Assembly: GCF_950295315.1 (NCBI RefSeq)
Contig: NC_080179.1
Coordinates: 71,608,615-71,672,614 of the forward strand
Length of the DNA: 64,000 bases
Direction of reading: 5' to 3'
From: Erinaceus europaeus
Lineage: Eukaryota > Chordata > Mammalia > Eulipotyphla > Erinaceidae
Numbering within the stretch: the first letter of the stretch is position 1; every line of letters begins with the position of its first letter. The position numbers and the translations under genes are program-made. The notes below the pieces were generated by a model. It searched no databases, was not told the DNA's origin, and worked only from the letters and a program-made list of their open reading frames with translations. Shown piece after piece: positions 35,270 to 64,000 of this stretch.

Positions 35270-35478
35270 GTAATTTTTTATTATCTTTGTTTATTGGATA
35301 GAGACAGCCAGAAATTAGGAGGGTGGAGATAGGGAGACACGTGCAGCACTACACCATGAAGCTTTCCCCATGCATGGGAGGTGGGGAGGTGGAGGGGTGG
35401 GTGGGGAGGCTGAGGGCTTCAACCTGGGTCCTGGCACGGTAATGTGTGTGCTCAACCAGGTGTGCCACCACCTGGCCA
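35270..35478 (-). repeat. SINE type B, antisense
   Basis: 'ttggatagagacagccagaa' reversed end, GGTGGGGAGG expansion near 35380-35410, and head 'gtgccaccacctggcc'. Confidence 0.78.
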
Positions 35479-35577
35479 AAAAGATCCATTTTTAAAGATA
35501 TTTATCTGTGACCTAGAATTAGTCTTCCAAAAAAAAACCCCAAAACTAAATCCTAATCTATTAAAATTCACTGCAGA

Positions 35578-35705
35578 GGCAAGGGTAGATAGCATAATGG
35601 TTATGCACACAGACTCTCATGCCTGAAGCTCCAAAGTCCCAGGTTCAATCCCCCCCACACCACCGTAAGCCAGAGCTCAACAGTGCTCTGGTACAAAACC
35701 AAAAA
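35578..35705 (+). repeat. SINE type C, sense
   Basis: 'gatagcataatggttatgca', 'cccaggttcaatccccccca', 'ccagagctcaacagtgctct'. Confidence 0.75.
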
Positions 35706-35877
35706 CAAACCAACTCACTGCAGTGAGGCTTTAGGTTTAACATAGATTTTAATTTTACACAAATACTCTTATGCTTTCAGCTTAAGGTAGTATTCTAGTA
35801 ATTACTTGGTAATGAAACTCCTCTTAATCCCAATATACTTGGTATTTTTCTATTGTTCTGGTGTCTTTTCCCCTTAA

Positions 35878-35879
<2 letters not shown>

Positions 35880-35951
<72 letters not shown>
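35880..35951. repeat. (CA)36 microsatellite
   Basis: About 72 bp of uninterrupted CA in the intergenic spacer, the longest pure dinucleotide tract in the window and probably polymorphic. Confidence 0.95.
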
Positions 35952-35954
<3 letters not shown>

Positions 35955-36009
35955 CATTCAGTGCCAGCACTATGAATCCACCACTCTTGGCAGCTGGTTT
36001 TCCCATTTA

Positions 36010-36193
36010 TTTTTCCTGTTATTAGATAATACAGAAATTGAGAAAGGAGGGAGATAGAAATCTGTCACCTGCAGGTGGAGACACCCACAGACCTGCTTCA
36101 CCATTCGTGAAACTTACCCCTGTAGGTGAGTAGCAGGGACTCAAACCAGTGTCCTTGGTTGGCCTTAATGAGTGGGTGCGCCACCACCCGACC
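36010..36193 (-). repeat. SINE type B, antisense
   Basis: 'cctgttattagataatacag', 'acctgcttcaccattcgtga', head 'gcgccaccacccgacc'. A partial second head follows near 36300-36340. Confidence 0.65.
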
Positions 36194-36663
36194 GCCAAGT
36201 CCCTTTGATTTTTAAGAGAGGACAGGGTGGTGGCTGGGAAGGCAGGCAGGACAGCAGTCTGCAGAACTTTGCCTGGTAATGCTGTGCATAGCACTTTATG
36301 TGGCGCTGGGGCCTTAAACTTAGTGCACCACCGCCTGGCCCTCTTCACACTGCAACCTTTAATTTCTACAAAGATGAACTATCAGCCCAGTTCATACAAA
36401 AGGATCAGTGTTCCTCTTTTTCTCTACTCCATCTACTTCTCAAGGGGAAAAAAAAAAAAAAAAAACAGCAAATGCCTAAGTGTTGGCAAACTTTTTTTTT
36501 TTGGCTGATGAGGGAAAGATGTAACATTTTATAGCGAAAGCAAGTGTTAAGACTGAAAACATAATGGGAAGTCAGCATTTATGCTCAACTGCTCATGGGA
36601 GGTATACAAAAAGTTGACACAAATCCATCTTTTAAAAAGATGCCACTTTTCTAATAAATTATA

Positions 36664-36669
36664 TTTATT
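36664..36669 (-). promoter_or_regulatory. PRPF40A: Candidate distal polyadenylation signal, PRPF40A
   Basis: TTTATT on the + strand is AATAAA on the minus strand. It lies at the far end of the repeat-free block, just before repeats resume. Confidence 0.5.
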
Positions 36670-39195
36670 TACAAAAGATCTGATTTTATAACCTTTTTTT
36701 TACATTAAAACAATGCATAAACAGTGGGAAAAATCTGGAAATTACAAATACAGAAAATAGTAACCTTGTCCCCTAAATTACTCACCTTTCAGAAAAAAAA
36801 AAATCTTCAGTTTAGTTGTAGAAGTGGGCAAGAGGTACACCTACTAAAAGTTTGCAGGCAAGATAAAAAATGGGTTTTTATAAACAGTACAACTAGATGC
36901 TCGAGGAAACTGCACAGAATGGCTTAGTTTGGTCTGATGAGGCTGTCACTTTTTCATGCCTCATGATCAAAAGCGGGCATGAAGGAAGGTGTGTGTAAGT
37001 CACCGAAATGGTAGTAATCTATTGAAGTCTAGGGCAATTATCATTGCACTAGCAGTCAACTGCAGTCCCCAACAGCAAAGAGATGGCCATACACTAGGTC
37101 CTGAGTCACAAAAGATGTCTTTATAATTGAAAAGACAGAAATGTTACAATTAAATTTAGATTGAGACTAGTTAAACTGCAGAGGGGAAGGAGGGACATGT
37201 GAGCGACTGGAACACAATTTCACATTCCAACTTGCCAGCTTAGTTAATTAAGTGCCTACCATGCAAATCTTTTGTTTAAAAATAGCAGAAAAGCTTCGTT
37301 CTCAGCTTGGAAATGAATTTGCAGCCGTCACCAATAGGGCCTTTAAGGACCAACTATGATCAACTAAGCATGAGCACCTCAAAGATTATTTTATTATGGT
37401 ATTCTAATTTGGTGAGAGATGTGCGCTTTACATCATCACAAAGCATTTCTTTCCTTAATCTGCTGGATATGACAGTAATCTGACCATATCTAATTTGAAG
37501 TGCATTTCAAATACCTTTGTGGCATTAGTTCTGGGTTACCATGGTTTACACCACAATGATGTATTTTAAAACCATTTGACAGACGGGGACTGTGGATGAT
37601 AGATGAGCGTGGATGTTCAGTGTTGGACATCAATTCAACAAATATTTATTCCCTATATAGCAAGCACTGTTCTAATCCACAGGATAGAACATAAAACACA
37701 AATCACTGTCCAAGGGGGCTGGGTCATAAGAACTGGAACCACCATGGAGAGATCATCAAAAAGCTGAAGAGAAAGATTGGCATGTGCGTTACAGATCCAT
37801 AGAATGAGGTTTTTAAATCTATTCTAAAATGGCTAGAACACAGTGGTCCCACGATAGTTACTTTGTTTACCGTTACTTTGTTTTGCATTAATAAATGCAG
37901 CTCTACTTTGAGGACTCATGTGAATTAGATTCTACCTGGTACTGACAGATACATCCTGAAGGGAAAAGAAAAGTCTCAGATGTAAGATAAAAGGAATTAA
38001 ATGTGCTTCTACCTTGTTTTGCTTTTAGAAATGTTTATTTAATGCTTTAGTTTTATAGCTTACATTTAAATTGCATAATATACTGAAATGTCCTATCAAC
38101 TATTAAAAAAAAATAGGCATTCACCACTATTCTCTGGGTACTATTTAATTAGAAACCATGTTCTATTTCAATACCTAGGCTTAAAAAAAAAATTCTTTAC
38201 TATGTGAAGGGACTACTCCTTTCTGAAAACAAAGTAAGTTTCTGCCTAGTCAGCACTCAGTTGGCAGGTTTCTCCAGGCAAGGTCGCTCATCACAGGCTG
38301 CAGATCCTTTCTAACTGCATAAAAACCCTGGGCTTTCTCCCCAGAAAAACGCATACAGATTTTTCAGGAGTTAAGGTTTCATCTCTTATCACTATGAAGA
38401 CAAAAGACATTCAAGGCCAATCTTTCTCACTTAATAGTTGTAATAACATATTAAACAGGTCCTGATACTCTGATCATAATCAAACTTATTGGTTGGCATA
38501 AAACATTACTGTTCTAAAACAACTTTGCATAATGAGAAAATGCTCTGCTTTTTTAAAATGTGCCATCATTTTTTAGAATATTGTTAAATATACGTGGGAA
38601 AAGTGCAAGCTGTTCTTAAACCAACCAAATTACCGTATATAGTAATTATGGACTTTAAGAGATCTCCACAAAGTCTTGATCTTTATGTATTACTAACCAT
38701 AACTCAGTAATTCTGAAGCTTGACAACTTGTAGTCCATTTATGTGAGAATAAACAGGCTTTCCCGTTCACCTAATAGAATCAAAATTCTGACGTATTTTC
38801 ACTTTTACTAAGCGGAAGATTTAGAAATAAAATCTTAGGAGGTTTAGCAATTCATATAAATTCTTGCTGTAATAAAACTGACCTATCGAATGAGCCTTTA
38901 CATTCATTCTGGCAAACTAAATCTCATCTGACAGGTTCATCAAAAGTAGCTCGAGACTGAATCTTCTTAACAAGGACACTGCAATTTGAGTCGCGATTTC
39001 TTCACTAATTTAGTGTAAGGTCACATATGAAATAATTTTCAAGAGCACTATATGAAAACATGAATTTATATTGTTTTCTCAGGAAAGTTGGCTTGTGGTA
39101 AGATAGTATCTTTATAAGGAATACAGAAATGTATTTTGAGGAAATGCTAAACACATCAATAGCTTTTTATTTAAATAGAAAAAATGAAAAATTTA

Positions 39196-39886
39196 AAGTT
39201 ATACTTTAAAAAAATCATCATTCATGGAAGTAATCAAAACGTTTTTACAGAATCTAAATTCTCCTGTGAACATCACTAGTATTTCTGCTAACCAATAGCA
39301 GCATATGAATATTTTGAAGACTTTACCAATGACTTCCATGTCAAGGACTTTGACATGATTAGTAATATTAACTATTATTACAGTGGAGCTTATGAAAGTT
39401 AGGTCTATCTCGGCAATTTCCTTTTGTCAAAGTTTTCATGTTTCTAGTAACCAACAGGAGAACTAACCTCAAGCAAACAACCTGATCACTTAGCATTTTC
39501 TAAAGTTAATCCACTTTCTACAAGACCATGCCATATTTCAGCAGAAAGCTAACATGGCAGAGAGAAAATTTGCACCAATCTCCCACCCTCCCTTTTGCGG
39601 AAACCCTCTGAGACTTTCAGTAGTGGGTGCTAGCTTTAGTTGAAGCACAGTGTGAAACAAATGTCCCAGGCCAGCCTCACTTTCAAATTCATTAGACTGG
39701 AAAGGAAAAAATATTTTTCTTCTAAGTTCCTACATGAAATAGGCTCAGTGTCCAAAAACTGAAAAAGGAACTGCACAAAACATAAGGTATTTCCAAACAG
39801 ACTATGTGCTACATTTACTTACTTAAAAAAAAAAAAATCTGCACTGAAGGAAAAAAGAGTAAAAATTACATTACCAATTTCAAAAG
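39196..39886 (-). repeat. PRPF40A: Duplicated 3' UTR segment, source copy
   Basis: It runs from 'aagttatactttaaa' to 'ccaatttcaaaag'. It is repeated in the same orientation at 45736-46433 with only a few single-base and poly-A length differences (about 99% identity by eye). Lying within the long UTR makes this the likely donor. Confidence 0.92.
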
Positions 39887-41046
39887 TTAGCATACAAAGA
39901 GTATTCTAGCTTCAAACCATTGCCTTTTAAAGTACTCTGAGGACATCCATAGATCAGAAACAAAAGCAGCTTCTGATGCACTGATTTGAAATATTCTTAT
40001 TTATTAAAAAAAAAAAGTAACCTAGCAGTGTTTAAGATAAAGCAAAATTTAAGGGATTTAATATCTTTAAATGATCATACAATTTAAGAGCTGAGTCTGA
40101 GTAGAAATAAATACTAGTACACGCTAGAAGAGAAGGTTTAATAATTGATAAAAATGTACAAAAATATTCAAATCAGAAATACTTTAGAATGTGTACCACG
40201 AAGTCAATGCTTCTCAATGAAAAAGGGAAGGTCAAAGACTTCCTCACTGGGGGGAGGGGAGGGCTGTCAAATTAAAAAAAAAAAAAAAAAAGACAACTGC
40301 AAATGTTTATGTCAACATTGATTTTTGTTTGTTTTTAGACAGGATATTGCATCTATCACTTAGTTTGGTGGCACATTCTTCAGTAGGTCCTTAAGGCAAT
40401 ATATTTAAACTAATTTACAGTTCGATTTGATGTTAACTTTTAAAACATCACCTCAAAATAATGCCCTCACAATAGCTTTTGAAAATGTATTCAGATGTTT
40501 AATAAAAAATAGTGGTGGCTTTATTCTAGTGGTACTAGCACCACTGCAGTTACCAGTCTACGGCTTTCCCTTGAGAACATCTGAGTTCACCATGGAGATC
40601 CATCAGCGTTAGCCAGTTGGGTGCTGCACAAAAAGTAGTCTTAGCCATGGCTTCTCTGCACGCACTACTCGGCATAAAAAAGGAAAAAAAAAAGTTTTAC
40701 CTCCAAAATCTAACGTCTTTAAAGTAGATAAAATCACCTCATGACTTAGACTCCAGAACAAAAGAGAGCTGTCCATGTTGCCACCTCTGATCCATCCTGC
40801 AGGGCCCTATGGAAGGGCCGCATAAGACAGTTATGACTGTATGAAAATATGATTCTTGATACAGAATCAAAAATTATTTTCAATTTCCTTTGCTTTTATA
40901 AAGTACACGATAACAATACTTAAATGCACTTTTTTTTTTTTAACCTGTGATATAATTAAAACCCAGTGTTATTTCAATTAGAATAAGAGTCCCTTCCCTG
41001 GTCTGAAGCAGACTTTAAATCATACTGCAAACATATTTGGTAAGAT

Positions 41047-63141
<22,095 letters not shown>

Positions 63142-63797
63142 CTAAAGAAAAATAATAGATATAAATTACTTAACAGTATCATTGATAGTGAATTATCAGT
63201 GGCATCAAAGAAATACATGAAAGAATAAGATACCGTGGGTACACTTTTTATAGTAAGTGATCTAGAATATAGGCAGGGAGGTTATGAAGAATAAACCATT
63301 AAAAGTATCTAAGTACGTCAAAAGTAGCATGGATCCAGTCCGGTCTCTCTATTCTACAGCCTCAGAATTAAAAGGGTACAAATGCTCTTCTCAGAGCAGT
63401 AAAACTTAAAACGTAATATAGACAATACCTCTCAGCAAGAAAAAGCTATGCAGCAAAGGCAGATTCCTTATATGCTCAACAACTCTAAGCCCCAGAACTT
63501 TATATTTTTGAACAAAGTTTAAAATTGACATGCTGTGTCCTGGTAGGTTGGCTCAGTCGATACTACTGGACTCTCAAGCTTGAGCCCTCGTACTGCATGG
63601 TTTCTTATTAATGAATAAATAAATCTTTGCCGATAAAATAAAACTGACATGCCACAAAGACACTCATGTCAAAAATCTGACAAAGTGGTTCTTGGGTGGC
63701 AATCAGTATTTAACATCAGCATAAAATCAAGCAAAGAAACAATGACTAAAAATAGCTTAATACAAAATAGGTTAAGACAAAGTTTGACTTGGAACTA
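63142..63797 (-). other. PRPF40A: PRPF40A intron upstream of WW1
   Basis: Mostly single copy, with a diverged SINE-like piece near 63535-63630 ('tggctcagtcgatactactg'). No further exon is seen. Confidence 0.5.
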
Positions 63798-64000
63798 TTT
63801 TTTTTTTTTGCCTCCAGATTTATCAGTGGGGCTTGGTGTCTTTACTGCAAACCCACTGCTCCTGAAGGCCATTTTTTCCCATTTTGTTGCCCCTGCTGTT
63901 GGATAGAACAGAGAAAAATGGAGAGGGGAGGGGAAGACAGAGAGGGGGAGAGAAAGACAGACACCTGCAGACCTGCTTCACCGCCTGTGAAGTGACTCCC
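63798..64000 (-). repeat. SINE type A, antisense, cut by window end
   Basis: 'tgcctccagatttatcagtg' tail module, 'gttggatagaacagag', 'acctgcagacctgcttcacc'. The head lies beyond 64000. Confidence 0.87.

Larger units (their letters stand above)
34123..36640. other. Intergenic spacer between convergent FMNL2 and PRPF40A
   Basis: About 2.5 kb between the inferred 3' ends. It holds a LINE 3'-end copy, several SINEs and a long CA repeat. No coding exon or RNA gene is seen. Confidence 0.6.
36645..41046 (-). other. PRPF40A: PRPF40A 3' UTR (inferred)
   Basis: About 4.4 kb directly downstream of the PRPF40A stop codon on the minus strand with no SINE or L1, although flanking DNA has one about every kb. 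It is A/T-rich and ends at a minus-strand AATAAA. The absence of repeats argues for a transcribed, constrained UTR. Several internal minus-strand AATAAA sites could give shorter forms. The UTR length is inference; no transcript data were seen. The segment 39196-39886 is duplicated in an intron of the same gene. Confidence 0.6.

Overview
The window is mammalian nuclear DNA, most likely from a hedgehog (Erinaceus or a close relative). The exons match two vertebrate genes that are neighbours on human 2q23. The intervening DNA is packed with tRNA-derived SINEs whose heads carry A-box and B-box sequences and whose bodies end in CAA/AAT-rich tails; I know this SINE type from erinaceids. The species call is inference from repeats and was not checked against a database. 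LAYOUT. Left half (+ strand, about 1.4-34.1 kb): the 3' half of FMNL2 (formin-like 2). Ten internal exons encode most of the FH2 actin-assembly domain and the tail up to the autoregulatory DAD core. They are followed by three alternative last exons giving three different C-termini (the YHY, TQS and ITM types) and a roughly 1.9 kb repeat-free 3' UTR. Right half (- strand, about 63.1 down to 36.6 kb): PRPF40A (pre-mRNA processing factor 40 homolog A). Twenty-one exons run from the first WW domain to the stop codon, followed by a repeat-free stretch of about 4.4 kb that is probably the 3' UTR. The genes converge, with about 2.5 kb between their 3' ends. The upstream exons of both genes lie outside the window. 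All exon phases join cleanly. One FMNL2 intron is of the GC-AG class. REPEATS. Four SINE types (called A-D here) occur about once per kb outside exons and UTRs. There are several L1 3'-end pieces, one probable solo LTR, many microsatellites, and three copies of a non-L1, non-BovB LINE. The largest LINE copy (9.25-11.39 kb) keeps an open reverse-transcriptase frame of about 690 codons. MOST UNUSUAL. (1) The RT-encoding Jockey/CR1-like element and its two nested 3'-end copies. (2) A 12-unit, 48-bp minisatellite at the last PRPF40A intron/exon border, in which every unit repeats the last exon's 3' splice site and the first bases of that exon. (3) An insertion of about 840 bp in a PRPF40A intron, assembled from a roughly 99% identical copy of the gene's own 3' UTR plus a piece of another of its introns. 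(4) Loss of the TQS stop codon in FMNL2.
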